A stretch of DNA of 64,000 bases from Sclerotinia nivalis (taxonomy: Eukaryota > Ascomycota > Leotiomycetes > Helotiales > Sclerotiniaceae). This document shows positions 24,835 through 38,409 of the stretch, piece by piece. Numbering within the stretch: position 1 is the stretch's first letter; each line of letters opens with the position of its first letter. The notes below the pieces were generated by a model that saw nothing but the letters and a program-made list of their open reading frames with translations, was not told where the DNA came from and ran no database searches. The DNA lies in contig JAPEIS010000016.1 in NCBI GenBank assembly GCA_029531795.1, forward strand, positions 1,240,001 through 1,304,000. Direction: 5' to 3'. The position numbers and the translations under genes were made by a program.

Positions 24835-27800
24835 TTAAAGATTAAAAAAGCGTATTGAATCTCTAGAATGTCGTTAATATTAGTAATTCAATCCGTAGAT
24901 ACATAACCATAAAGTGATTTACGTAACCTAAACTTATAATGAATAACTGCGCATATACAATAGTCAGCTGGGAGGCAGAAGGAATAATATTCATTAATTA
25001 AATATCCGTAGTATTGGCATTAGGTGGATCGGATTCGGTTTATGTGCTATCTGATGAGCAATTGAAATACGTTTGTACCTCAATAGATTTCCGGGAATTT
25101 CGATTGGTGGTTGACTTTGCTTAATTCGTGTAAATCCAAACATAGGCAATACACACAATCTTTCTACATGAATCAATAGAATCGATGGAACACTCACATA
25201 GAACCAATCTCACGTTCAAGGAACCCACTAACTTTAACCCCCCATGCCGCCATAGAAAAAGAAAATATGACCTATTCACTACAACTCCAAACATCCCATC
25301 CCCACCTCTCTCATAGATTTTTGATGAAAAACTACCACCGACATCCATAAATAGCACCTCCCAGAGCGTTGTTTGACAGACAGCTACACGAACAATATAA
25401 AGATTCAGACTCTCAACATGGGTGTGGAATAAAACACCGCAACTCTTAACGTATAACTGTAGCTAATGTGAATATAGTAATTACTATAGCTATTTATATA
25501 CTCGCAGAGCTCCGTTTTTATTTTTTTAATAGAAGGGTTTAGTAGTGAAAGTGGCAGTGAGAGTGACAGTGACAGTGGCGGTGGCGGTGACAATGACGGT
25601 GACAGTGACAGTGACGGTGACAGTGACAGTAACAATAATAATAACCGAAAAATTAAAAGTCATCATTAATTAGACGATAGTAAAACCACGAGCGATATCG
25701 ATCAGATTTACACATTATATATAAACCATTAAAATGACACTATAGACAATAAGTCCTAGAGTATAGACAATTGCTTTGTTTGGGTTTATCTCTGTATCAT
25801 GGTACATAACTCTCATTACTATCTCTCTGCTATGCCGGGAGATTCGAGGTTAAATATATACATATATATATATTTCCCCTTGGCAAAAGTATTAACCCAC
25901 TGCTCTTTCCAGTGTAAACTTCTGATCAGGAATACTTTCCTTGGTCAGATAAAACGAAACTCGTGTACACAGCTGTGTCCATTATATGAAAGTCCTCACA
26001 CATTTTATATCAAGATATGGATTTTCGAAAGTACATTTGTTCCTACAGCTGGTGAATCATCAAATCAACCTCCACAGTACAAATTACATGCCCCCAAGCC
26101 TCAAGTATTCTCCTAAAATAGCCACAACGAGTAAATTCACCACAATCCTTCCAATCCACATCATACATCATGCAAATCCCCGCAGTACCCACAAATAGCA
26201 TTACTCTCATCGCACTACTCCTATTTAAAAGTCTTCCTCCAGCAGAGACTCATGAGTACAAAATGCATTGTTGGAGACTCCAAACGGAAAGGGATGATTG
26301 AACCAGAATACTTAGTATAATTTCTAGACACGTCTTAGAGTGATTTTATGTTGATTCTAGCTGATAATTAGATATGTGTTTATGTTTATGTTTGTGATTG
26401 TGATTGTGATTGTTTGATTTTCGGTTCTCATCTCTAAGCTGAGAAATTTGACAATAATCTTGATACCTAGTGACAGTAACAGAATAAGCACTTTTTGCCA
26501 CACTTGCGGAAGATATAATCTTACATCAGATTGATCTCTCAAACTGCAGAATCGCGGCTTGGAATAGAAATCTACATATTACTCTCGTGATGCAAAGCGT
26601 TCCTTGTGTTACCTGTAGGTTGCGGTGCTCTACTGGTATATATATCTATAAGTTCAAAACATCGAGAAAGCATACGATTATATAGCAGCAAACCAAGTCC
26701 AATAATCGGAAAATTTCCCTGCCGTATTCGCTCGGATATTTGCTCCTCTACTTATTGTTTGATCATGCTGTTTTTGTATGTTTTACGCGAAGAGGAGATA
26801 AAAAATTGACCCGGCCTGCTTATTTTGGATAGATCGACGAACGCAAGTCTGTCCGAGCACGATAGGATTTTGAAGAAGGTGTATGAATTAATCAATGTTC
26901 AAATTTGATCAAATTGAAGGAACCCTTTGCTGTACGGTTGTATAGTGGTTGATATTGTTGTCGCAATAATCACTACCACAAATTTTTCCACTCAACGTTC
27001 CTCGGTGCAACATTTTTCACTGTCAAAGAATAATAAATAAAGGATGAGAAATCCTATAAAAACAGTAAACTCAGTATCCACTTCCCCTCATCATCTTCAA
27101 ATCTTTCCTATTTAAGTCCTGCCAGTCAGTTTTCTCGAATCTCTACGACTCACAAACCTTGTGGGATGAACTTATTGCAACAGGTAAATTTGGCCTGCGC
27201 ACTAATCAATATGTTGTCTAAAGTTAGCAAAACACCAAATGTTGTTTCCTTTGACTTTGATGAGTAAGACTTTCATCTGAAGTTCCTGGATTGTGGTTGT
27301 CGATTTCTTAGAGATATATTGTCAAAGACATTTTCGCATGTTGTTGAGACGAGTAAGGAATTTCTCAACAAAAACATATTGGGAGTACAGTATTCTGGAA
27401 ATAGAAGTTCCCGGTAGGCTGGTCCAGATCTTAGAAACTCGGCCTACCACTTCTTCACATAGTCAGAAGACTCATTGTTTTTCCCCCGTACCTTTGATTA
27501 CAGTTTGTAAAACGGGGAGTGATGAAATATATAGATGCAAATCATGTACGATGGTATTACCATTCACTAGTCGAGAAGCGGGGTAAATTCTGGATAAACT
27601 TCAACTTGGTGTGGTGCTTCGTGTGCATTAAGTTTCACTCCAATCTACAAAATGACTTGAACAACATCCAGAAGTCTCGCATAGGTAGATAATTGTCCAA
27701 TCCTGTTGTAGATCCCAGTGCCCTACATTCAACACATCATATACCTGGCTCAACAGAAGAGATAGTGTACCGAACTAGCACCAAGCTCTTAATATAAAAC

Positions 27801-29639
27801 TAGCACCAAGCAAGCTGTGATATAAAACTAACACTTTGATCAAACTCTTCCTTTCCTTAACTCTTCATGTATAATTGCTCAGCGCACAAGATATCCCGAG
27901 ATATTTGGACTTCTTTCGCGCAGATTGACAAGATACTCATCCCAACAATCCTTCAGCTTTCTCCTAGTAATCGTCTCAATCCCTTATTGTCGCAAAACAT
28001 GTATCTGATCCGAACCCAAAATCTGACAAAGAAGAGTAAAACCGACAACAAAAATATAAATACACAATATAAACACAATATTGACTCTGGACAATGCAGA
28101 TCTCGAGCCTTGTACAAGCACAGCGCCAACTCCGAATCATCATGAATTCAGCTCAAAGTTCAAGGAGTGACAGGCACTACTATCTGTTTCAGCAACTTCA
28201 ACATCCTTTAACACTCATGAGCAACTGGTAAGTTTTTATGAAAATTTGTTTTTGGCTACAAACCTCGAGGGGATATATATATAGATAACAATAGATGCCG
28301 ATGATGATATATCCACTTTCCAGGATCATCCCAAGGCTTTTTTTTTCGATGTAATATTATTCACTCCAACAACGTAGTGTACGGAAAAGGAAGACTTAGT
28401 GATAAAAGGAAAATACTTTCGTCCAATCATTTTTTTCCCTCAAAATCACCGTCTCACTTTTCGGGAAATGATAAGGACTTTAAAGAAACGAAGATGGTAG
28501 AATTTCTGATGACTGAAAAGCTATATACCTACAATGCCAAAATTGATGTAACTTCTCATCGTTGGAATTCTTTATAAATAAGATGTACTTTTCTTTGCTG
28601 TTTCTTTTAAAGTGGTGTCGTTTTCTCAATTTATAGAAGTTGATTGTAAGCAACAGTGAAAACATAAAAGTACGATGATAATAATCATAGTTTCTTCTAT
28701 AGTATTATCTCACGCATAAGAGTAAATCAGACGAGGAAACGGTTCTGCTCCAATATAAAGCAGTGAAAGTTATCCATGTCAGGGGAACCAGTTAACAAAA
28801 ACATTTCCCATGATCCTTTTGCGCAGCCATGTGTCTCGCTTTCCTTGGGGATCATAAGAAGACATGTAAGAGGAGAATATATAATTCATCGTTGATGCCG
28901 AGTAACCTTAGCAATTCACTGTTTTTGATTTCCGTATTTCAAGCAGCTACGTAATAGACCCGCTGTTGCGAATTCCTTTAATCCTTTGAGAATGTCATTC
29001 ACTAGAATATCGCATTGATACGAGCTTAACCTCCAAGCACCGCCAGACTAATGTTGCAATCTCTATACACTAACACGCACCATTCTAGGCAAATGGATCT
29101 ATATAAAACTGATGCTCTGGCAGAGCTTCTCATGCTCATACAAAGCGCGCCGAATGCAATTTCGAGAAAGCGCAAGGAAGCTGATCCTAATCCCTTGGAA
29201 GATTCTAGACTCCTCCGTTACCAACATTATGTCTCCCTTCTTAGACTTCTTTCCAGCTTGGAAACATTTAGAAATTGGAATTGGGTATCTCATCTGAACT
29301 GAACTGTATCTCAATTAAACAACTTGCTGACAAACGATGCAAAGAACATCCGACAACAACTCCCAGAAGAATAACACAATCAACAACAAAAACACCTTAT
29401 CACCTCAACTCTAGACCTTACCTACTACACCATCCCCATCCTTTTCATCGCTGCAAATCTCTCCAATCGCGCACCTCCGCTCAAACCTCCCATAATCCAG
29501 AGATTTTTACCAGCTCCATATATTCCTATGGAATGCTTCATTCGGATTCAGATAAAAAGCCAAAGGAAGAGGACAGTATGAGGAGATATATATAGAGACG
29601 CCGGAGTTGATGTTTATCTATAATTATACAGAATTGTCT
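24835..29639. other. Non-coding stretch, no supported gene
   Basis: Contains a degenerate (GTGACA/GTGGCG)n hexanucleotide tract at about 25546-25632. Scattered short frames such as 27293-27586 (+) and 29051-29302 (+) have no recognisable domain or convincing exon context. Fragments of decayed genes may be present but I cannot delimit them. Confidence 0.45.
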
Positions 29640-30045
29640 TCGTGCGCTAAAATGAACGATGGGAGAATTAGTGCGACAACTAGAGTGAGTAATGGGAAAA
29701 ATAGCGTGACGCTAAAGTGAGCAATGGGAGAAATAGCGCGACGCTAAAATGAGCAATCGGAGAAATAGCGCCACACTAAAACTAACAGTGGAAGAAATAG
29801 CGTGACACTAAAATGAGCAGACCACTCAAATGGGTGATGGGAGATTTAGCGCCACACTTGGGAGAAATAGTACAGTACTAAAATGAACGAAAGGCACTAA
29901 AATGCGCAATGAGAAAAATAGCGCGACGCTAAAACGAACGAATGATACTAAAATGAGTAATGAGAGAAATAGCGCGACGCTAAAATGAACGAATCGAATA
30001 GCACTAAAATGAACAACGGGAAAAATAGTGCGACGTTAAAATGAA
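29640..30045. repeat. Degenerate minisatellite of about 35 bp
   Basis: Roughly ten irregular units built from GGGAGAAATAGCGCGACGCT followed by AAAATGAGCAAT. The core words AATAGCGCGACGCTAAAATGA recur with substitutions and unit-length changes. There is no coding frame through it. Confidence 0.8.
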
Positions 30046-32729
30046 CAGACCGTTGGTATTATTCATCATTCATCATTCAGACATTCACATCAATCACATT
30101 ATCCACCACCATCCACCATCATATACCCGTCAACCTACAATATCTTATATCTTATATCTTCCTCGCCCTCTCCCCCCTTTCTCCTTTAAACATACCAATC
30201 ACAAGAACCCAACAGATCTAAAAATGGCAGTAACAATAGGTAAGAAAAAGACAGTAACACCCGCGCGTGAAAAACTCAGACATCAAAGTAACAATAATTA
30301 CATCCCAACTCAATCCAACCCAGCTAAGGTTATCCATTTTCCAATCTCTTCCAATTCTATACATGCGATGTGATAAAACTCTTCAAGTGATCTTACACCC
30401 TCCCATATTTTATTAAGTAAATAAATACGGTATTTGCCTAGATATATCGGATCAACGATTCACTAAGCCCGGTACGCAAACGACCAAACGAACAAATGAT
30501 GAAATTACTAATGGATGAGTGAGTAGGGAAGCTACTTAGGAGAGATATTAGAGTTTATTGCGTATATGTCGCTTGTAAGTGAGATGGATTAGGGGAATTA
30601 GAGGAGTTACTAGGTCTTGCGCTGTGTGTAATGTGTTGGATGGGTTGTGGATTTTGGGTGGTGCTATGCATACGTTAGGAGATGTGAAGTGGTTGATCAG
30701 GAGTCGATTGATAGATCTTCTTGCTTGTTGTTGAAATATATATATGAGATATAACACATGAGATACAGGAGGTTTTAATGATATAGTTTGATCTTGCAAA
30801 TGAAAACAATGATAGTGAAAATAATAACAGATTCTACAATAACAAAGTGTAACTCCTCTTCCCCCCTCCTCACCTCCACCCCAAAAACACCCTCAACCCA
30901 ACTCAATTACAAAATTCAGTCTAAAGCCAGAACCAAATCAGTTCTTTTTTCTTTACAGAGACTTGATTACCCTTCAGTTGTATATCCAAACTGATCTTAG
31001 GAATAAATAAGAAGTTAGATTCTTAAATAAATAAATTGATGGATTTGATAGAATATAGAATGGAATATATAACGGGATGAAAGAGATGAATGTAGTGAGA
31101 TGAGATAAGATAATCGAGGATAATAAAATAGGATAGGATGATTAATAGATAAATAGATATCTTCTTCTTGTTGAATATATACAAGATATCATCATCATCA
31201 TCAAATTCAATCTATTATATATTAAAAAAACAATCAATAATCAACAATCAACAATCAACAATCAACAATAAAAAACAGAAAATTCAAAAATCAAAATAAA
31301 GAAAACGACGATAATAGTTTCTTCAATAACAAACTCCTTTTCACCCCTTCTCATCTCCTTCCAAAACCCCCCAAAACACATTCAATTCAACTCCAACTCC
31401 AAACAAATACCCACTCAAAACCAAACCAACTCCAATTCCAATCCCTACTCCTCGACAAATATTTGATTATCTTCTCATTCATTATAAAGATCTCAAAATC
31501 AAAATCAAAATCAAAATCAAAATCAAAATCGAAGAATTGAATACTTTAAATAGATAAAGAAATAGAATAGATTTGACGGGTTTGGAATTATTGAAATGGA
31601 GAATTGAAAAGAGAAGGAAGAAGTAGGAAGTGAAAATGGCAATGTGAATATTTATCTAGATTTCTAGGTCCCTAGGTATAGAAAGGTAATGAATATGGTA
31701 CGATATGTTAAATGTATAATGTATTTATACGGAGTTATGGGGAATTGATCGGTGTATCTTCAGAACTGGATTCGGGAGGTTGAGAGGTTGAGAGGTTGAG
31801 AGGTTGAGATATTATATGGAAGGAGAAGATTGAGATTGATATACATAAACACGTACACATACACATACATAAACACAAACCAAACCTATACCCCGCCTTC
31901 ACGTCCTTCTCCCTCCACCTCCTCCTTCAAAACCCCCCTTCTCTTCCCCTCCCCCTCCCCTCCCCTCCCCTCCCCTTTATATTCCCTCCACTTCTCCCTC
32001 ACCTCTAATACCTCACAACCTTCAAAACCCCCTTCCTTTTTCCCTTCTCTTCCCTTCTCTTCCCCTCCCCTCTATATTCCCTCCCCATCTCACATCTTCC
32101 CAATCCCTCCAACTTCCCCACCTCACATCCCCAATCCCGCTAACTTCCCAACTTCCCAAATCCCAAGCAATAAAGTTCAAAGCATTCAAGTCATCCAAAG
32201 CAATAAATAACGTATATAGAATACCACTCATTATACTATGTTATACTATACTATACTAGGTGTGATATGCTGTGCTATATACACCACCATTATTCATCGC
32301 CGCCGTCGTTAACCGCTCATCAAAGACTCGTTAAACACTCATTCCATTCCAATCCATTCCATTTCATCGCATCATTTTTTCATAGGTATATAAGGAAGAT
32401 ATGTGGTATGTGTGTGTAGGTCTGTTGGGATAAGACAAGGTAAGGAGGATGAGGAAGATGATAAGATAAGGAGGTATCTCAGGATATAAGTATGCATGGA
32501 CCCCTCCTCCCGCCCGGGCTAGCCATCCAAAAAAAAACGGTGGATACTCTAGAGTCTTTCCTTGGCACAACGCCCAGGCACATGGTACACTATACCATTT
32601 CCAATGATAAGATAATCCCGACTATTCATCCCCACCAAGTAAAAACCCCACCTTTTCCACTCCCCTCAATCCCACTTCCCTTTCCCCTCATCATCCTTCC
32701 CCTCTCCCCACTTCCACTTCTCCCAATCC
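30046..32729. other. Low-complexity intergenic region
   Basis: Simple repeats include (AAATCA)n at about 31496-31530, an 8-bp GAGGTTGA repeat at about 31770-31808 and CCCCTCCCCT runs near 31950. Two related segments at about 30820-30980 and 31310-31480 share an AATAACA...ACTCCT...CACCCC layout and look like an old duplication. An ATG at 30224 followed by a GTAAG donor (ATGGCAGTAACAATAGGTAAG in outline) could be a first exon, but I find no matching second exon. Long Pro/Ser frames here are composition artefacts. Confidence 0.5.
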
Positions 32730-33827
32730 TCACCCCAACCCCGCCGTACTATCCGCCAAAACCCTCGCCACATTCAACTCCAAACTCAAAACATTATTCT
32801 GAAGCGCCCTCTCATAATAAACCAAATGCTGTCCATTAAAAACCGCACTCTGTCCCTTAATCCCCAACTCCACCAACCCCGTTTTAGTATCCATACTCGC
32901 AATCACTTTTGATTGATCCAACGTTCCCACCATCGGAAGTGTATTATTACCCGGTACTAGTGTCATATTCGCTATAGTGGTATTACCCACCACGCCGGCG
33001 GTCGTGGTGCTAAGTTCCAAGGTGACATCGCCCATGACGATGGTCATGTTGGAGGGATTGGGTATGTATGCGTCACCGGAGAGATTGGGTCCTGTCAACG
33101 CAGTGATGTTGACGCGGACGTTGGTTACGTTGAAACCTTTTAGACCGTTGAGTCCTTTGTATGTGCTTGTTTGATTGTAATTGATGGTGATGACTGGGAG
33201 GGCTCCTTCGTGTAATTTTGTTTTTCCGACGAGTGCTGTGGTTACGTATTCGTTGCTTACGACTGCGGTGGTGTAATCTGATAAGGCATCGATGTTGTAG
33301 ATAGATACTTCTTGGTTTTCCACTGAGATGGTGGATTTTGGGTGTAGGGCGTGGATTTTTGGGAGTGGAATGATTACCATGGGTTCGGATGCGTATTGTC
33401 CATTCGTTACTAGGTAGGAGGAGGCATTGAATGGATCTAATGTAGGTGTGTACATTGATGGACTGTGAAGTGTGCCTACTTGACTAAGGACAATGGTATC
33501 TGAAGTTGGATCTGTAAATTGAAGTTGAGTGATTTCGAGAGATGAATCACTAACACCATCTTGAGCAATCTTTGGCATGGCGACATAAACACTGATTTTC
33601 TTAGTATAAGTTTCAATCGGTTGATTTTGAACAAATACTTACAGACATAATGCAATGATCAAGAATACTATGCAAAAAATAATAAGATGAATCCACCAAA
33701 ATCGAGCACAATGTCTCTTTACTTTTCCACCAAATGACCTTTTCACTGGTGAAGGATCTCTTTGATATTGTTCAACCTCCTGTCTCTCCGCCGTTTTATT
33801 ATCATAATCATCTAAACCTCCCGTCAT
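32730..33827 (-). CDS. DUF3712-type membrane protein
   Basis: Exon 1 (33643-33827) and exon 2 (32730-33591) join through a 51-bp intron (GTAAGT...TCAG, phase 2) into 348 residues. An N-terminal acidic tail and a basic KVKRHCARFWW stretch precede one membrane segment at about residues 43-66, followed directly by VAMPKIAQ. The rest is a long beta-rich region with many N-x-S/T sites (FNASS, NVTNVRVNIT, NMTIVMG). This layout of a short cytosolic tail, one anchor, then a large lumenal or extracellular domain matches the fungal DUF3712 family. The biochemical function of the family is poorly defined. The encoded gene appears intact, and start choice is firm because exon 1 has a single sensible ATG. 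Confidence 0.85.
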
Positions 33828-36800
33828 TTTGTTTATTCAACGACTAATTGTTCGAAATAATTGTATTATGAAGTTTTCTTTAAGGCAAAAACCCCGGAGT
33901 TATTCCCGCTCGCTCGATGGGATTTTCGATGATATATGGTAATTTATAGTAAAGATGGAAATCCAATAAATCTCATGAAATGACGTCTCATTCCCAATTA
34001 AACAAAGAAATAATTTCCCGTGGTGAAGATGACGAGGGGAGTAAAGATCTAAAAATCCAATAAAGAAAAAATTGCGAAACTTTCAATACTTCTATAACTT
34101 GAAAATGGACTGTGGGGAAGGAAAGGAAACTAGTTATTAATGCGGAGGATATGTAGTATGTGTAAAGGGAGGGGTTCTCACTAGGACATGGAGACATATA
34201 TCAGAAAAGGTATCAAGGAAAGGTATAGATCTACTTTTGAATGCTCTATGAGGAATCATCTCCGACTAGAAGATAAGTATCACAAGCATGTGAATTGAAA
34301 AAATGAATGGCAAACCACAGTCAAGGTTTCTAAATGGCTTATTGCCCTTCGCGATGCCCGATGAGATTTACACGACTAGTAAATGACAATTAGCTGAACT
34401 ACTTTGTTAAGCTTTTGGGCGTAATTAAAGGGATGATATACTAAACCTATCTAGAAGAAGATTGACATACTTTAATCCATTTAGATGTAGTACAACATAC
34501 CTTTTGAAGTTTCTACCGAGAAAAGAATTCTCACAAGTCTACAGAGTAGGATCACAAGGTGCATGATCGTACCCATAATACCGCCACTTACATACGCTTA
34601 CAACCATTCCCATGTTATACAATCAGATGCCAGATCTCACTCTCATCTTCTTCGGTGGATTAAGTATTAGCCTCGGTGAACGGGACGGCGATGTCCTTGA
34701 ATTGGGTAAAGCTTCAGATGTTGGTTTGATTTGAACCTGGCTATTTGATATGTGGTTACATACTAAGTTATGTATTACCCCGGAATATACCTAATGTCCC
34801 TGTATCTAGCGATCCATTCGTTAGGAAGTCTTGAGTTGGTATAGCGAGGTTGGATTGAATGAATGATATTATCACGTATAGATATTCAAATAGAGTGAAA
34901 AGATTTACAAGGGGATTGTCTATTGAAATTTGCGTTATTTGTTTTGGATGACCAATTATGAATTGAAATTCTCTTCTTTATGAATCAAGAGTTACAATGG
35001 TTGAAGAGAAATCGGAGGATACTTCCCAATTAGGTTTTTCCTGCAGTGATAAAGTTTGTTGATCTATGATTACTAGTACAAGTTAGTAGCTTAATAATGA
35101 TAGGTTTGATTTGATCAATTTTGATCAATTTTAACCAATCAAAGAAAAGATTTTAGAAATGAAAAATATGAGCTACTGGTCTATGCCCCATTTAAGCCCT
35201 GCGAATTTTGGGGTAAATTTGTTTACTCCACCGCCTTAAACTGGTCTTTGCTCAAATGAACAACAACAACAACAAAACTTTTTAACTTTTTAACTGCCAT
35301 TAGCAAAATTAGAAAAGTTTAGAACTGAATACTCATATTGTCAGAAAGTATAAAACTTGAACGTTGGAAGAACTAATTTACTCCTTTTTTAGCTCATCAT
35401 CTTATGGTATGTATAGAATTGCGGAATTGCACAGAACTACTTTCTGGCTGCACAAGTACCTAGCACAATATCTATGGATACGACAGACTGATGCACGAGT
35501 AAGAGAACTGGGTAAGCTTTTCAGTAGGTGGGTAAGGTATCCATTTCGATCTCCACCGGCAGTCTATAGAATAATGCCTACCGGTTGAAATTTCAAGGTT
35601 TTGAAAAGCGATGTCAAATCTACTCTACCGGACACATACCGGTGTCTGTAGCGTATGTAGCTTAATGATCTTCCCCTCCAGGAACATTAAGATCTCTTAC
35701 TCATCCTTACCATCCCTATCATCGCCGTACTATGTCTATACTTTAACATTTCGAACCTCTGTATTTTCACATGAATTGAATCATGAACGAGGACTAATTG
35801 AACTATCGTGTCTATCTTGTCCTAAAACAATGAAGGAATGCGATAGATAAGGTATCTAGTAGGTATTGATCATCCCGAACCATTTTGTTGTCTACGGTAT
35901 AACGACCCCGCATTCAAGTGGCTGTTTTAATGCGATAGTCCAAAATACAAACAGGATAGAAGATATGATACTGCGCGAAATACAGCTTAGGATTTCAGGA
36001 GGATTATTAATGATATCAAGGTAATAAGGTAGGATACGGGAGTGATAAAATCCTAGAAATGCAAAGGAAATGCATGGTAAATGCGGTACGATGATACACA
36101 ATGTATGCTGTGCACATGTCCCGGCTATGTAAGATTATGTTCAGAAGGGAGAGAGGTGGAAGATGCCAAGTATATGCAGAGATCCAACATATTGCCAACA
36201 ACCCCGCACTCAAATCATTCGCATAAAGCCATTACCCAAACTTCTGGGTCCGAGGATCAAATCAGAGGAGAGTGTGTTTGCTGGAGGTCATTTTAAAAGA
36301 TACACGTTTAATTCTGTGAATGGTTTGTTCGGTTTGTAATGGCATAAATCTTTTCCGGCATTTTGTTTGGAATATCGTGTCGTGGTTTGTCATATTGTCC
36401 AGTGTTAGATGGCAGAGCAGTCTTCAATAGAAAGGAAATTGACCACTATCCAAAGCATGTACAAGAATAATTTGGATTCATACAACTAGAAAATATACAA
36501 CACCGAAACTCTCTCTCTATATAGATATAGATATATATATCATAAAACGATAAATTACAAAAGGAATAATTCGATTTCTTCAATATCCGAACATGATACT
36601 TTCTGACTATAAGAATATAATATCGAGGAAAGTATTTGAATCGCTTTGCCAACTGATCAGGGTGAAGACTATCTTTAATTCTAGATCTATCTTTGACTTT
36701 CAAACGAAGTTTATGAGTAAAAGTAGAAAGTTGTGACTCTGGTTTCTATCGTTGGATTTTCTCACCAGTACCCAATGAATGATTGTCCCGTGTCTTGGTT

Positions 36801-37458
36801 CGGATAGATACTTGATACTTGAGGTTCGTACCCTTTTTAGTCCCGATGCTTGGCTCTTTGAATACACGTGTTTGCTCTGAAGTCAGCGTAACCTGATTCG
36901 CATCCAATTACAGATCATAAACAGTTGACCGATTGTCCATTCAACTCTAGCATTGTTATTGCGATCAGGCTTTTATTATCACGTGATAACGTCAAATGCT
37001 ATGTGGCCTGCGCACGTTCATCTCATCATTCTTCAATTCGAGAAAAGGCAACACTTACATATATATGATGAAGGCATCAAAACTATCTTCAAATTATACA
37101 ACTTGTATTGAAATTGAAAAGAAATGATTCATCGGCAGTACTCACAACCTTATCCAGAAGGACAACTCAAACTACATATTTGTTGCATATCGGATTTTGG
37201 CCAGACCTAGGTCTGTAAAACAACCCCTGAATTTGTCGGAAACGACCTTGGAAGTACTGTGCTCAGACTCAATATCACACTGAGACCGTCCGGGGTCTAA
37301 GTGCAAGACGTCTCTTCATATGAAATAAATTATTCGGTTCGATAATAGCAGGATGCTAAGCTGCAAAGACACATAAGTTGCATTTGATATCGCCGCCTAC
37401 AGAGGACTTCAGTACACTTGTACGAGTACAATCAAGCAACACGATTTATAGTGGCAAT
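33828..37458. other. Intergenic stretch, no supported gene
   Basis: No frame on either strand combines adequate length, codon structure and splice signals. A perfect 12-bp palindrome TATCACGTGATA, containing an E-box-like CACGTG, lies at about 36976-36987, some 480 bp upstream of the protease gene. It could be a bHLH or centromere-binding-factor type site, but that is only a motif match. Confidence 0.5.
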
Positions 37459-38409
37459 ATGGAAAACAATAAACGCATATTGAGATCCTCAGGTTCAGCT
37501 TCAAAGGTCTTAACATCTTTTCCACCAAGCTCGATGTCAAATCTAGACCAACCAGTGAATTTCATTTCTGTGGAAAAGTCACCGTCTCCAAATGTGGACG
37601 AAAAGATTAAGCTTATACCATCTTCTTCCAATTTACGAGGTCTAGACCGATCTGAAGTCATACTTCTTCGCAAGAAACAATCTCGACTTATAGCTACTGA
37701 TTTATCCACTCTCAAATATTTACCATCTGGAACTCATATATCGAATTCATTGAAATCAACTTTGATTTTTGCGCAATATGAGGCAGGAACAGCTATATGT
37801 ATTGATCCAACTGGATGGATACTTACATGTTCTCATTGCGTTGGTGAGACTGAAGAAGAGTATCGGAAAAACCCACGTCGATGGCTTTTATATTATACTG
37901 GTCTTGCAATTGAAGTTGAATGCCGTGTTTGGGATCAGAAACGTGATTTGGCATTATTGAAAGTTATCACCATCGAAGTCGATGATAATAATTTTGATAA
38001 TACTATCCCGCAATTCTCATTTGTGAATTTGGCAACCCAATCTCCAGAAGATAATACTCAAATTATATGTATCGGACAACCAGGAAGTGATGATTTAGAA
38101 TCTTCAGGTAGTCGGAAGACAAGATATAATCTTATCGAAGTATCGGAAGGATTATTTCGTGGAATGATGTCTGGGAAAGATCCTCAGGATAATGGGGAGA
38201 TTGGGACTTTGAAACATGATGCTTGGACTTATTGGGGTCATTCTGGAGCACCTTTGTTAAGAGATGATGATGGATTGTTGATTGGATTGCATTCTTCTTG
38301 GGATGATCAAACTGGTATGAGGCATGGTATTCCGGTTGTGGCGATACGAATATTTTTGGAAGAACATTTACCTGGTGCAGAATGTCTTAAGGGTGCTGAG
38401 ACTATATGA
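37459..38409 (+). CDS. Trypsin-like serine protease (PA clan)
   Basis: A single exon of 316 residues. A Ser-rich, low-complexity N-terminus of about 110 residues precedes a protease domain with all three catalytic residues in order: His126 (ILTCSHCVGE), Asp163 (KRDLALLKV) and Ser262 (WGHSGAPLL). HSG replaces the usual DSG, as in several intracellular or HtrA-like members. There is no signal peptide at the chosen Met, so a cytosolic or nuclear enzyme is likely. The frame is open upstream to 37378 but has no ATG there, so the ATG at 37459 is the best start. Substrate unknown. It reads as intact. Confidence 0.85.
   Translation: MENNKRILRSSGSASKVLTSFPPSSMSNLDQPVNFISVEKSPSPNVDEKIKLIPSSSNLRGLDRSEVILLRKKQSRLIATDLSTLKYLPSGTHISNSLKSTLIFAQYEAGTAICIDPTGWILTCSHCVGETEEEYRKNPRRWLLYYTGLAIEVECRVWDQKRDLALLKVITIEVDDNNFDNTIPQFSFVNLATQSPEDNTQIICIGQPGSDDLESSGSRKTRYNLIEVSEGLFRGMMSGKDPQDNGEIGTLKHDAWTYWGHSGAPLLRDDDGLLIGLHSSWDDQTGMRHGIPVVAIRIFLEEHLPGAECLKGAETI

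Noticed and set aside
30224..30260. Possible first exon ATGGCAGTAACAATAG with a GTAAG donor
   Set aside because: No downstream acceptor gives an open, protein-like second exon in the required phase.
31830..32210. Pro/Ser-rich 126-residue ORF on the plus strand
   Set aside because: C-rich low-complexity sequence with no start context, domain or splice logic.
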